Notes under the pieces: generated by a model
The model's input: only the letters and a program-made list of their open reading frames with translations
What the model was told of the DNA's origin: nothing
Databases searched by the model: none
Made by a program: the position numbers and the translations under genes
In this document: in pieces, positions 25,885 through 34,801 of the stretch
Numbering within the stretch: the stretch's first letter is position 1
Layout of the letters: each line of letters starts with the position of its first letter
NCBI GenBank assembly: GCA_902800585.1
Contig: CADCEW010000019.1
Coordinates: 1 to 35,597 of the forward strand
Length of the DNA stretch: 35,597 bases
Reading direction: 5' to 3'
DNA from: an uncultured Prevotellaceae bacterium
GTDB lineage: Bacteria > Bacteroidota > Bacteroidia > Bacteroidales > Bacteroidaceae

Positions 25885-27156
25885 TTACTCGCCCTTGATA
25901 GCTGCAACGCCAGGGAGCACTTTACCCTCGATAGCCTCGAGGAGCGCACCACCACCTGTAGAGATATAAGATACCTGGTCAGCCAAACCGAACTTGTTGA
26001 CACAAGCTACAGAGTCACCACCACCAATCAGTGAGAAAGCACCCTCAGCTGTTGCCTTGGCGATAGCCTCACCAATAGCACGTGAACCAGCAGTGAAAGC
26101 GTCGCACTCAAAGACACCGGCAGGACCGTTCCACAGAATAGTTTTGGCACCCTCGATAGCCTTGCGGAAGTCCTCCTGAGAAGCAGGACCGGCATCAACA
26201 CCCTCGAAACCGGCAGGAACCTTGTTGGCAGGGCAGGTGATAATCTCAGCACCCTCCTTGACAGTCATCGTACCGAAGTCAAGACCGTTGGTAGCGGTAC
26301 AATCAGAACCGAGAACGAGCTCAACGCCGTTCTTCTTAGCCAGTTCCTCAACGCCAAGTGCTACATCCAGCTTGTCGAGCTCAACGATAGAGTCACCAAT
26401 CTCACCATTGTGAGCCTTGGCGAAGGTATAGGTCATACCACCGCAGAGGATGAGTTTATCAACCTTACCGAGCAGGTTCTCAATGATACCGATCTTAGAA
26501 GAAACCTTAGAACCACCCATGATGGCTACGAAAGGACGTTTGATGTTAGAGAGCACGTTATCAACAGCGGTAACCTCTTTCTCCATCAGCAGACCCAGCA
26601 TCTTGTTGTTAGCATCGAAATAGTCAGCGATGACAGCAGTAGAAGCGTGCTTACGGTGAGCAGTACCGAAGGCATCCATCACATAGCAGTCAGCATAAGA
26701 AGCAAGTGTCTTGGCAAACTCCTTCTGAGAAGCCTTCATAGCCTTCTTAGCCTCGTCGTATTTAGGATCTTCCTTATCAATACCTACGGGTTTGCCTTCC
26801 TCCTCAGGATAGAAGCGGAGGTTCTCGAGCAACAGTGCCTCACCCATCTTCAGGGCTGCAGCAGCATCAGCAGCTTTAGCACAGTCGGGAGCAAAAGCAA
26901 CGGGAACGCCCAGAGCCTTCTCCACAGCCTCACGAATCTGACCCAGTGACTTCTTCATGTCTACTTTCCCCTTGGGCTTACCCATGTGTGACATGATGAT
27001 AGTAGCACCACCGTCAGCAAGGATTTTCTTCAGAGTGGGGAGAGCACCACGGATACGGGTGTCGTCCGTAATCTTACCATTCTCGTCCAGGGGTACGTTG
27101 AAATCTACACGTACGATTGCCTTCTTACCGGCAAAATTGAATTCGTTAATTGTCAT
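25885..27156 (-). CDS. pgk: Phosphoglycerate kinase
   Basis: 423 residues, slightly longer than the 390-400 of many bacteria but usual for Bacteroidota. It transfers phosphate from 1,3-bisphosphoglycerate to ADP in glycolysis. The N-terminal motif [14 protein letters not shown] binds the sugar phosphate. [29 protein letters not shown] and [12 protein letters not shown] build the nucleotide site. The start MTINEFNF is the first Met after a consensus promoter. It appears monocistronic, with a terminator 20 nt beyond the stop. Confidence 0.98.
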   Translation of the reverse strand: MTINEFNFAGKKAIVRVDFNVPLDENGKITDDTRIRGALPTLKKILADGGATIIMSHMGKPKGKVDMKKSLGQIREAVEKALGVPVAFAPDCAKAADAAAALKMGEALLLENLRFYPEEEGKPVGIDKEDPKYDEAKKAMKASQKEFAKTLASYADCYVMDAFGTAHRKHASTAVIADYFDANNKMLGLLMEKEVTAVDNVLSNIKRPFVAIMGGSKVSSKIGIIENLLGKVDKLILCGGMTYTFAKAHNGEIGDSIVELDKLDVALGVEELAKKNGVELVLGSDCTATNGLDFGTMTVKEGAEIITCPANKVPAGFEGVDAGPASQEDFRKAIEGAKTILWNGPAGVFECDAFTAGSRAIGEAIAKATAEGAFSLIGGGDSVACVNKFGLADQVSYISTGGGALLEAIEGKVLPGVAAIKGE

Positions 27157-27199
27157 AATCTTGTGTTATTAAATGATTTGAATATTCAGAATTGGAATG

Positions 27200-27230
27200 C
27201 AAAGATACTATAATTAATTGATAATTGAAA
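27200..27230 (-). promoter_or_regulatory. Promoter for pgk
   Basis: The minus strand has TATCTTTG (27207-27200) and TTTC (27230-27227), 19 nt apart. The ATG is 44 nt downstream. The -33 element lies inside a 14-bp tandem repeat. Confidence 0.6.
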
Positions 27231-27244
27231 ATTGATAATTGAAA
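27217..27244. repeat. 14-bp tandem duplication upstream of pgk
   Basis: ATTGATAATTGAAA occurs twice in succession (27217-27230 and 27231-27244) with no mismatch. It is AT-rich, lies between pgk and the TonB receptor gene, and covers the pgk -33 region. It could be replication slippage. Confidence 0.8.
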
Positions 27245-27265
27245 ATTTAAATGAAAAGTGAAAAA

Positions 27266-29293
27266 TTAAAACTTTTTTGCGTATCCCGCTGTTATCCAAC
27301 AACCAGGCTGGGGCACATTGCCATAGTCGACATAGTGATGCCCCGTCAAGTTATTGCCTTCGAGATAGACGTTATAGCTGTCTTGATGCCAGTCGAGACG
27401 CGCATCCACAACAGAGTAGGGGTGGTAGTCACGTACCTCTCCATCGACAGTCGTGTAACTGCCCATACGGTCTTGCCAACGATAGCTGACACTGAGGCGG
27501 AGGTAGTCGGTAATAGACCATCGCAGCGAGGCGGTCACTTTATGTCGCAGGTATTCCAACGAGTACTGTGACTGTAAGAAGTCCTGCTCGTCCTTGTTCT
27601 GGTGAAGGTAGCAGTAGGCGAGGTTCAGCGTGTAGCGGTTAGCGGTTAGCGTGGCATTTGTCTCAACCCCCGTGGTGTTCACCTTCGTATGGTTAACACT
27701 CTGCCACACGGCATCTGGGTCACGGGTGTCCATTACCCAGTCAATCATGTTCCGTGCATGATGGTGGAAGATACTCGTTTGTGCCGTTAACCAGTGGTTG
27801 CTGTATTTCACGCCTCCTTCAACGGCATGCAGTTCCTCGGGTTTTAAGTATTTGTCTGCCTTATGACCGCCAACGCTGTAATAGAGTTCAGTGAACGACG
27901 GCATACGTAACGAGGAGTTATAGCTGGCATACACTTTCCAGTGGTCGCCGATGCGGTAGCTGGCATCGATGCCAGGATAGAGTTTAAATGGCATTTGGTT
28001 CCAGGTGTTCTTGATGGCAATAAAACCAGCAGAGAGGGTGAAGCGCTTCAACAGAATGTTGTGCTCAAGGTGGAACGAGAGATTCGAACGGTTGAGTCCT
28101 ACTTTATAATGACTGAAAGGGTCGGAGAGAGGTTCGCCCAAATTAGTGCTGACGATATCTTCGTTGCGGAACTCGGCACCCATGGCGGTGCGTCCCAGTT
28201 GCCAGTCGAAGTATGTGTTGAGATTGATGCCAAACACGTCAGAGCGGTGATAATTGAAGGGAACTCTCTCTTCTGATCCGCGAATCAATTCGAAGCGGTC
28301 GTAGCTACGGTTCCAATAGATGGCAGGTCGGACATGTAGTTTTCCTATTGTCAGATCTCCCTGTAGAGCCGTATAGATTTTCGTAGTACGTTCATATTGT
28401 TCGTCGAACTTGGCACTGTAGAAGGTGTTGGAACCGAATCCCTTGACGGAAAGACCTCCACTCCAATTCAGTAGCAGTCCTTCGCATTGGTATCCGCCTT
28501 GGTAGAACACCTTACCCCCACTGTAGTCGCTATTCAGACTACCAGCCTTGGAACGGCTATAGCCATCGCTACGAGTGTAATTGCTACTCAGACTATGGAG
28601 CCCTAAGGCAACACGTCCTGCTGCTGACAGATAGCCGAACGAACCGCCTTCTAATCGTACTTCTGCCTTACTCCCCTTCCCATGGGAGGGGGATGGGGGG
28701 AGGCTCGTTACAATATTTATTGCTCCGACTAACGACGATGTACCATAGACACGTCCGGCAGGACCTTCGAGTACTTCTATGCGCTCGATGTCACTGATGT
28801 CGCACGGTAGGTCAAAGGCATTATGCCCTGTCTGCGGATCACAGATGCTGATGCCGTTGAGCAGGATTGTAATCTGCTCGCTGGTGCCGCCTCGGATACT
28901 GACATCCGTCTGGGCACCGATGGGACCGCGCTGACGAACGTCAACGCCCACAGCCATCTTTAATAAGTCGTTAATACTTTGTACAGGCGCCGCCTGAATT
29001 TCCTCACGGCTCAGTACAGTTACCATTCTCACAGCTTGCCCTAAAGCAAGTGGTGCGCATGACCCAGTGACTTCCACGTCATCGAGTGTCGTCTCTTTGT
29101 CAATCTTCTGGGGGTCGACAGTCTCGTCGGTGGTGTTGCTGTTGTCTGTTGCTGCACTGGCAGATGTCAGTGTCGCTACACTTAATACTCCGATGATGAC
29201 TACCCGTCCCAGACAGGCAAAGAGGGCATATCCCTTCCGTTTGAACTGACGGAAACGGAGTGCCTTGCGCTGGTTGAATAGTGGCTTATACAT
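27266..29293 (-). CDS. BtuB-like TonB-dependent outer membrane receptor
   Basis: 675 residues. A long N-region rich in Lys/Arg (1-24) precedes the hydrophobic signal core, with cleavage near SASA (about 45-48). A plug domain (about 70-190) follows: VTVLSREEIQ, SINDLLKMAVGVDVRQRG, VSIRGGTSEQITILLNG, IERIEVLEGPAGRVYG and GAINIVT. The remainder is a 22-strand-type beta barrel ending in ITAGYAKKF, with the C-terminal Phe typical of outer-membrane barrels. The plug resembles BtuB, but the substrate cannot be fixed from sequence. Residues 197-209 are encoded by an inserted GC-rich palindromic repeat at the plug-barrel junction. It lies 11 nt after the S37-like peptidase gene, so uptake of peptides or peptide-bound ligands is a fair inference. 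Confidence 0.9.
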   Translation of the reverse strand: MYKPLFNQRKALRFRQFKRKGYALFACLGRVVIIGVLSVATLTSASAATDNSNTTDETVDPQKIDKETTLDDVEVTGSCAPLALGQAVRMVTVLSREEIQAAPVQSINDLLKMAVGVDVRQRGPIGAQTDVSIRGGTSEQITILLNGISICDPQTGHNAFDLPCDISDIERIEVLEGPAGRVYGTSSLVGAINIVTSLPPSPSHGKGSKAEVRLEGGSFGYLSAAGRVALGLHSLSSNYTRSDGYSRSKAGSLNSDYSGGKVFYQGGYQCEGLLLNWSGGLSVKGFGSNTFYSAKFDEQYERTTKIYTALQGDLTIGKLHVRPAIYWNRSYDRFELIRGSEERVPFNYHRSDVFGINLNTYFDWQLGRTAMGAEFRNEDIVSTNLGEPLSDPFSHYKVGLNRSNLSFHLEHNILLKRFTLSAGFIAIKNTWNQMPFKLYPGIDASYRIGDHWKVYASYNSSLRMPSFTELYYSVGGHKADKYLKPEELHAVEGGVKYSNHWLTAQTSIFHHHARNMIDWVMDTRDPDAVWQSVNHTKVNTTGVETNATLTANRYTLNLAYCYLHQNKDEQDFLQSQYSLEYLRHKVTASLRWSITDYLRLSVSYRWQDRMGSYTTVDGEVRDYHPYSVVDARLDWHQDSYNVYLEGNNLTGHHYVDYGNVPQPGCWITAGYAKKF
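28667..28705 (-). repeat. GC-rich palindromic repeat, copy A, in frame in the TonB receptor gene
   Basis: The coding strand begins AGCCTCCCCCCATCCCCC and continues with TCCCATGGGA and GGGGAGTAAG. Its encoded residues are SLPPSPSHGKGSK (197-209). It has the same order and the same reading frame as copy B in radA, with the 12-bp centre changed from TTAA to CATG. Confidence 0.8.
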
Positions 29294-29304
29294 TGATGTT
29301 TGAC

Positions 29305-30942
29305 TTATAATCCCAGTACAGTGTAGATGGCATCCTTGATAGTCTTGGACGCTTGTTCGTCACATAGCGACTTGTCCAGGAAGCATGGGGTGTGGGTACC
29401 TATCAGGTTGATGACCTTCCAAACCTTGCGAGAAGGATCGGCAGCAGAGTCACTGATGGCAGCCCCTGTCCATGGGTCGTTATAGGAATAGATGAAGATG
29501 ATGGGCTTGGAGGACACGGTGAGTGACCAGTTACGCACATCAGTCATCAGTTTTCCACCGTCCCACTGTCCCTGGTAGCGACCACAGAATCTGCTGTCAA
29601 CGCATTCCATGTAGCCCACTTCATAGGCGAACTGCGGAGTCAGCCAGGTGCCGTCGACCATCGAGTAGTTGAAAGTGTAGGAACCCAGTTCGCGGGCGGC
29701 CTGCACATAGTAGGGCATAGTGGGATCTTCCGTACGCATTTTCAGAAGGTCTTGGTCGCTCATTACACTGCGAAGGGATGCAGAAGTCTGTTTGTTGATT
29801 CTCTTTTCCAGTTCTTTATTGTCTAAGAACACAAAGTCCACTACGTTATAGATGTCTTCGTCAGTAGCAGTAGGTACAATAGCCTTGATGGGGTCTGGAA
29901 CGTATGATGCCCAACGGCTGTATTGTATGGCTGAGAATTTGTCGAAGAGGTTCTGGTAGAAGGTGCTTATGACACCTGCCGTGGCAGCTTTCTCTAACTG
30001 TTCACCCTGATAGCTTTCATAAATGTCGGTATAATAATTGGGTTCATTCACATGGAATTTGGCCAGACAGGCATCGCGAAGCGTCTCGTTGATGCAGATG
30101 GCGGCAGGGATGGCCAGTAGTCGCTGACGCGCCTCGTCTTCAATACTTCCTTTAGGATAGCCATTACCGCAAGTAGTCAGGATATACTGTCCGATGATGT
30201 CGTTCACACACGCCTCCTTGGTACCTGTAATGAATGGGGCACAGAAGGGAACGTAGAGGTCAATATCATCCCAACCGTACATGTCGCTATAATAGGCATA
30301 GAGTGTTGTGGTGATGCCGCCCTTGCTGGTACCCGTTGCTACCCACTTGTTCTTACGGGGGAACAGGTGTTTCTGCATCAGTGTCACGATGGCGTGGAGA
30401 TCGGCAGCAGCCTGGTCGGTATAGAGGTAGGTGAAGTCAAGATCCTCGTAGGGTTCAGGCAGCGACTTGCCAAAATAGCGGTGCTCTATCGACAGATAGT
30501 TGGCATTCAGGTAGACGGGCAGGTCGCCAGCAAATATATTATCGAGGGAGTCCACCATATGATAGCCTTCAGTCTCTAATACCACAGGACTGTCGTTGCC
30601 CTTGAAACTCAAGAAGCAGCGTTGTCCGAAAGTGCCCTTGGAAGGGTCGCTATGGTCGACCAGCTGGGTAACGTAGAAGTAATAGCCTCTTACGTTCTCG
30701 TCTTTCTGCGATAACTGTATCTCGACATCGCTGACACCTGGTATCGACTCGAGTTTCTTTGATATCTCGTCACTCAGTGGCTCGTCTTCAGGTTGCTCCT
30801 TATCATTGTTATTCACCTGATATTCGTCCATGTGCTCGCCATCTGCACAGCCTGTCAGGATTGTTGTGCCACATGACAGCAGGCAGCAGATCAGTATGCA
30901 GTGGAAGAGTGTTCTGATATTGATTGTTTTCATCGTCTTCAT
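29305..30942 (-). CDS. S37-like serine peptidase lipoprotein (tripeptidyl-aminopeptidase type)
   Basis: 545 residues. The N-terminus is a lipoprotein signal with two possible lipoboxes, LLSC (Cys24) and LTGC (Cys32). The alpha/beta-hydrolase core has the nucleophile elbow GTSKGG with Ser near 206. Asp near 489 (YNDPWTG) and His near 517 (GTHTPC) are in the right order for the triad. RYFGKSLPEP and the flanking sequence fit peptidase families S37/S28, which release dipeptides or tripeptides from N-termini or after proline. It lies 29 nt after the S41 peptidase gene and 11 nt before the TonB receptor gene. The likely site is the periplasm or cell surface. Confidence 0.82.
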   Translation of the reverse strand: MKTMKTINIRTLFHCILICCLLSCGTTILTGCADGEHMDEYQVNNNDKEQPEDEPLSDEISKKLESIPGVSDVEIQLSQKDENVRGYYFYVTQLVDHSDPSKGTFGQRCFLSFKGNDSPVVLETEGYHMVDSLDNIFAGDLPVYLNANYLSIEHRYFGKSLPEPYEDLDFTYLYTDQAAADLHAIVTLMQKHLFPRKNKWVATGTSKGGITTTLYAYYSDMYGWDDIDLYVPFCAPFITGTKEACVNDIIGQYILTTCGNGYPKGSIEDEARQRLLAIPAAICINETLRDACLAKFHVNEPNYYTDIYESYQGEQLEKAATAGVISTFYQNLFDKFSAIQYSRWASYVPDPIKAIVPTATDEDIYNVVDFVFLDNKELEKRINKQTSASLRSVMSDQDLLKMRTEDPTMPYYVQAARELGSYTFNYSMVDGTWLTPQFAYEVGYMECVDSRFCGRYQGQWDGGKLMTDVRNWSLTVSSKPIIFIYSYNDPWTGAAISDSAADPSRKVWKVINLIGTHTPCFLDKSLCDEQASKTIKDAIYTVLGL

Positions 30943-30971
30943 TTGTTTTGTTGATTACTTTTTTACCTTTC

Positions 30972-32540
30972 TCATTTTCCTGTCCGTATATATTGCAGGG
31001 CACGGTCGAGCTGTGTGTCCTTGCCATTTGACTTGAACAGCTTCTCGTCGAGGTTGACCTCGATATCTGGAGTGATGCCGATACCCTCCAGCTGTTCACC
31101 TTCGCGGTTGAAACAGGCTACAGTGGGCAGATACACATAAACAGGTGTCTGATCCTCCACACCGATGTGACCAGAATAGTTATACGAGAAGGAAGGGTTA
31201 TCAGAGAGACTGCATAGACCGCCCCATGTGCGCTTGCCGATGAGGCAGGCATTGTCGATGTACTTGGTACTGAGTGCCGTGGCCTCGGACATGCTGACTG
31301 ATCTGCAGTTGGCAAGTACCACGATGGGCTCGGTGACAACAGCATGTTCGGTCTCTATGGTGTTGTACACATGAGGTATGAGTGGCGAGTAGTCCAGGCG
31401 ACCCGTGCCACGCTTGAAACGCATTTGGGTACATTGAAAACCTCCGCTGGGAAGCAGAGCTCCCATAACATAATAGAAGTCGGACATCATGCCTCCGCCA
31501 TTGCCTCTGACATCGATAATGACTCCTTTCAGAAGTCCGATACTGTGCAGTAGTTGGATGGTCTCATACCAACATTCCCATACCTTTTTTATCATCATGA
31601 TGTGATCCGCGGCATAGTTGTCCACACCAGCGAAAATATAGTTGCGGTATTCATCGTTGATATAGGGAGATAGCGAGAAGCTGCTGATATACAAGTAGGC
31701 AATGTTGTCTTTGAGCAGAGCAAATCTTGCACTCATGCCATTATCGATGAACTTGGGACTGATGGGAGTGAGACCTGGGATGTCCAGTGAGGCGTATTGG
31801 TTGACCAGTGCGTTGTATTCCTGAAGCCCTTGTTCACTGGCGTCAATATTTTGTAAGGCTGTCTCCAGCGCAATCAGAAGCTGCAGCATTTTCACCTGTT
31901 GGAGCGTGGGCAGGGGCAGGCTTGCCAGCACATTGATGCTGTCGTTGACCCATCTCAATCCTTGCCCTGGTGTATTTTTGACCTTGTCCAACAGAACATC
32001 CACTCGGGTAGAATACTCCATGTAGATGGGATCGCCCTCTTTGTCGATCTCAATCTCGCCATTCTTTTTATTGATATAGTATTTCAAGTTGGGGCGCAGA
32101 TCAGCCACTTTATAGTCGTCGCGCTGCTTGTTGCGTATCTCAGATGGCGCAATATAAACATTATTGTCCGTTTTAGGGTTCTTTATCGCCACTAACATAT
32201 GACCGTCGTGCAGGGGGGACAGCACCTTCGTTAACAACTCCTTCAGCTCCTTGTCTGTCACCTCCTCCTTTTTGTCGAGTTCCTCAAACTGGGGCAGGTA
32301 TTCGTTATAGACGGCATCCCAGTCCAGTCCGTTCTCCTTCTCATAGTCCCAGAGGGCATAGTTCTGGTTCATGGCATTCCACAGAACCTTGAATTGGGCG
32401 GCATAGCTTCTCGTAGCATCTCCGAACACCAATTCATCTGTATGGTCGTAGGTCATCAGTGTGTCGCTCTGTTCGTGACATGAACTGAAACCCAGCATCA
32501 GGAGCCAGGCTCCCATGATTGTCAATATCTTATTCTTCAT
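30972..32540 (-). CDS. S41-family peptidase lipoprotein
   Basis: 522 residues. A signal peptide ends in the lipobox FSSC (Cys21). A long N-terminal part precedes the S41 core with VIIDVRGNGGG, VVLANCRSVSMSEATAL and IGKRTWGG. By comparison with CtpA/Prc the nucleophile is Ser416 in SMSE. The Lys of the usual Ser-Lys dyad (in TFGKG) is Gly441 here, so the protein resembles the tricorn-like branch, which uses other residues, or it is not catalytic. The C-terminus has EGIGITPDIEV, typical of S41. It lies between the beta-barrel gene and the S37-like gene with gaps of 26 and 29 nt. I infer a role in extracellular peptide processing. Confidence 0.86.
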   Translation of the reverse strand: MKNKILTIMGAWLLMLGFSSCHEQSDTLMTYDHTDELVFGDATRSYAAQFKVLWNAMNQNYALWDYEKENGLDWDAVYNEYLPQFEELDKKEEVTDKELKELLTKVLSPLHDGHMLVAIKNPKTDNNVYIAPSEIRNKQRDDYKVADLRPNLKYYINKKNGEIEIDKEGDPIYMEYSTRVDVLLDKVKNTPGQGLRWVNDSINVLASLPLPTLQQVKMLQLLIALETALQNIDASEQGLQEYNALVNQYASLDIPGLTPISPKFIDNGMSARFALLKDNIAYLYISSFSLSPYINDEYRNYIFAGVDNYAADHIMMIKKVWECWYETIQLLHSIGLLKGVIIDVRGNGGGMMSDFYYVMGALLPSGGFQCTQMRFKRGTGRLDYSPLIPHVYNTIETEHAVVTEPIVVLANCRSVSMSEATALSTKYIDNACLIGKRTWGGLCSLSDNPSFSYNYSGHIGVEDQTPVYVYLPTVACFNREGEQLEGIGITPDIEVNLDEKLFKSNGKDTQLDRALQYIRTGK

Positions 32541-32566
32541 AATGCTTAATTCTTTATGCTTTGTTC

Positions 32567-33226
32567 TTAAAAGATGTAGTTCATGCCTGCCTGTATGGCT
32601 GTTGTACCGTTGTAGCGGTAGTCCTTAATCAGCATATACTGCTTCTGCACACTGGTGAAGCTGTAGTAGTAGCGCACCTCCATCTGGGCAGCCCAGTGGG
32701 TGGCAAAGCGGTACTCCAGCCCCACGCCGCCTACGAGACCGAAGTCCCATCGCTGGTCGCGCTCGTTGTCGAACTCTATCTTCTCGCTGAACGAATAGAA
32801 TCTATCCGAAAATGAACTGAATTCAACGCCTTCGCGATTGCTGCTGAGCCAGTAGCCGCCATAGAAACCTAAGTTGACAAAGCCGCGCAGTTTCTGTCCT
32901 CCCATGCTCAGCGATGCCATGACGGGCAACTGGAGATAGTTATTGTAGTAGCGGTAGTCGATGGCTACCCTGTCACGATTGCGGCGGTAGTTCTTCTGGG
33001 TCCAGTTCAGGTCAGCCCTGATGCCCAGCCAGTCATTGAAATTGTACTGTCCAGTAATACCCATGGTAACGCCCCAACGGCCATTATTCTGCCAGTCGCT
33101 CTCGTACTGTTTATCCATGGTAAACACATTGTAGTCAGCACCTATTGTGGCCCCGACGCGCCATTGAGCCTGAGCAGCCATCGACAGCATCACGACACAG
33201 GCTAAGATCCATTTTCTTTTTTCCAT
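32567..33226 (-). CDS. Outer membrane beta-barrel protein (PorT/OMP_b-brl-like)
   Basis: 219 residues from the Met at 33226 (MEKRKWILACVVMLSMAAQA). A Met 15 codons upstream would place a polar stretch before the signal peptide and touch the radA stop. After the signal peptide, alternating strands appear (VGATIGADYN, WLGIRADLNW, YLQLPVMASLSMGG, WDFGLVGGVGLEYRF, AIQAGMNYIF), ending in Phe. It fits a small eight-stranded barrel. The gap to radA is 44 nt with no promoter found, so it may be read through from radA or from an unrecognised promoter. It is the first gene of the peptidase-receptor group. The function is not known. Confidence 0.84.
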   Translation of the reverse strand: MEKRKWILACVVMLSMAAQAQWRVGATIGADYNVFTMDKQYESDWQNNGRWGVTMGITGQYNFNDWLGIRADLNWTQKNYRRNRDRVAIDYRYYNNYLQLPVMASLSMGGQKLRGFVNLGFYGGYWLSSNREGVEFSSFSDRFYSFSEKIEFDNERDQRWDFGLVGGVGLEYRFATHWAAQMEVRYYYSFTSVQKQYMLIKDYRYNGTTAIQAGMNYIF

Positions 33227-33270
33227 TATTGTATTGTTATTTTGATATGGTTTTTCTTTTCCATGACACA

Positions 33271-34671
33271 TTATCCGAACAAAGCACGGAGGGCTTCTTC
33301 TACTTTGCGTACAGGTACTAACTCGATGTTGAACTTCTTACGGTCGAGTCCCGAAAGGTTGTATTTCGGTATGATGATATGACTGAATCCTAATTTCTCG
33401 GCCTCGGAGATGCGTTGCTCGATACGGGCTACAGGGCGCACCTCACCACTCAGTCCTACCTCGCCAGCCATGCACCAGCCACTCTCTATCGGCGTATCGA
33501 CATTGCTTGACAGGACAGCAGCGATGACACTGAGGTCCATTGCCATATCCGTCACACGAAGACCTCCCGCGATATTCAGGAACACATCCTTCTGCATCAG
33601 TTTGAAACCAACGCGTTTCTCCAAGACAGCCAACAGCATGTTCAGCCGACGCTGGTCGAAACCTGTAGCACTGCGTTGTGGAGTTCCGTAGGCAGCGGAA
33701 GAAACGAGCGCCTGTGTCTCAAGCAGGAAAGGACGGACACCCTCGATGGCACTGCTGATAGCCACGCCACTGAGTCCGTCATGGTCTTCTGTCAATAACA
33801 GTTCCGAAGGATTGCTGACCTGTCGGAGCCCTGTCTGTTGCATCTCATAGATACCTAACTCTGAGGTAGAGCCGAAACGGTTCTTGATGCTCCGCAGGAT
33901 GCGATACATATAATGTTGGTCTCCCTCAAACTGGATGACGGTATCCACAATATGCTCCAAGATTTTCGGACCAGCCAGCGTTCCTTCCTTCGTGATATGT
34001 CCGATAAGGATGACAGGTACGCCACTCGTTTTGGCAAAGCGGAGTAGGGCAGAGGCGCACTCACGCACTTGGCTAATACTGCCTGCGGAAGACTCTACAT
34101 CCTCCGTAGAGATGGTCTGGATAGAATCGACAACCACCAGTTCTGGTTGCACCTCCTTGATATGCTCGAAGATGGCTTCGAGGGAGTTCTCAGTGAGAAT
34201 CAAAAGGCCTCCCCCATCCCCCTCCTTAAGGAGAGGGCTTAGTAGTCTCTCCGCACGCATCTTCAGTTGGTGCGCACTTTCCTCACCGCTGACATACAGC
34301 ACTTTTTTTTCTGGCAGATGGAGCATGGTCTGCAAGGTAAGCGTTGACTTACCAATACCAGGTTCACCGCCTAACAACACGATAGAGCCAGGTACCAGTC
34401 CGCCTCCCAGTACACGATTCAGTTCCTCGTCATGCATGTCTATACGAGGATCGTCATGAGCAGAGATATCATGAAGGCGCAGCACCTTGCCAGCGTCACG
34501 TCCTTTTTCCGATACGCTACCTAATCCCCCCTTCCTTAAGGAGGGGGTTGGGGGGAGGCTTCTAAACTCCTGAAAGGTATTCCACTGTCCGCATGCAGGG
34601 CACTTGCCAATCCACTTAGCAGACTCCTGTCCGCAGTTGGAGCAGACGTACATAATTTTATCTTTTGCCAT
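33271..34671 (-). CDS. radA: DNA repair protein RadA with two repeat-derived insertions
   Basis: 466 residues. A C4 zinc finger (CSNCGQ, KCPACGQW) is at 10-30. The RecA-like ATPase has Walker A GGEPGIGKST (near 98-107) and VVVDSIQTI. The RadA-specific KNRFGS is present, followed by a Lon-like C-terminal domain (SGVAISSAIEGVRP, LSGEVRPVARIEQR). It is a branch-migration helicase that works with RecA. Residues about 38-50 (linker after the zinc finger) and about 143-155 (after RAERL) are encoded by copies of a GC-rich palindromic repeat. Both are in frame and in surface loops, so the protein is probably functional. Its promoter is strong. Confidence 0.96.
   Translation of the reverse strand: MAKDKIMYVCSNCGQESAKWIGKCPACGQWNTFQEFRSLPPTPSLRKGGLGSVSEKGRDAGKVLRLHDISAHDDPRIDMHDEELNRVLGGGLVPGSIVLLGGEPGIGKSTLTLQTMLHLPEKKVLYVSGEESAHQLKMRAERLLSPLLKEGDGGGLLILTENSLEAIFEHIKEVQPELVVVDSIQTISTEDVESSAGSISQVRECASALLRFAKTSGVPVILIGHITKEGTLAGPKILEHIVDTVIQFEGDQHYMYRILRSIKNRFGSTSELGIYEMQQTGLRQVSNPSELLLTEDHDGLSGVAISSAIEGVRPFLLETQALVSSAAYGTPQRSATGFDQRRLNMLLAVLEKRVGFKLMQKDVFLNIAGGLRVTDMAMDLSVIAAVLSSNVDTPIESGWCMAGEVGLSGEVRPVARIEQRISEAEKLGFSHIIIPKYNLSGLDRKKFNIELVPVRKVEEALRALFG
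34206..34245 (+). repeat. GC-rich palindromic repeat, copy C, in frame in radA, reversed orientation
   Basis: The plus strand reads GGCCTCCCCCATCCCC then CTCCTTAAGGAG, the perfect 12-bp centre (34222-34233), then AGGGCTTAGTAG. It is inverted relative to copy B within the same gene. It encodes LLSPLLKEGDGGG (143-155). Confidence 0.8.
34521..34560 (-). repeat. GC-rich palindromic repeat, copy B, in frame in radA
   Basis: The coding strand begins AGCCTCCCCCCAACCCCC, then CTCCTTAAGGAAGG and GGGGATTAG. It encodes SLPPTPSLRKGGL (residues 38-50). Copies A and B share orientation and frame. Confidence 0.8.
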
Positions 34672-34681
34672 AATTCGTGTG

Positions 34682-34713
34682 CAAAGGTACGATTATGTGA
34701 GCAAAAAGCCAAA
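34682..34713 (-). promoter_or_regulatory. Promoter for radA
   Basis: TTTG (34713-34710), a 20-nt spacer and TACCTTTG (34689-34682) match the consensus on the minus strand. The ATG at 34671 is 10 nt beyond the -7 box, so the leader is very short. Confidence 0.75.
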
Positions 34714-34747
34714 TATATTATTCTATTTTTATCCCTGCATTATAGCC

Positions 34748-34764
34748 GTCCCTTATCAAGGGAC
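34748..34764. other. Short perfect hairpin between radA and the HU-like remnant
   Basis: GTCCCTT (34748-34754) pairs with AAGGGAC (34758-34764) around a 3-nt loop. No U tract follows, so it is not a clear terminator. It lies in the leader that would be made from the promoter at 34803-34833. Confidence 0.5.
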
Positions 34765-34801
34765 TCTAAATCTGAGGTGCAGCCTACCTTCGACCTTTAG
34801 G

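Noticed and set aside
27254-27275. Terminator after the TonB receptor
   Set aside because: AAAAGT and ACTTTT can pair, but the stem is AT-only and short.
27266-29293. Naming the TonB receptor btuB
   Set aside because: The plug is BtuB-like, but the neighbours are peptidases and no BtuFCD or cobalamin riboswitch is seen.
33271-34671. radA as a broken gene because of two foreign insertions
   Set aside because: The frame is intact, all catalytic motifs are present and the insertions lie in loops.
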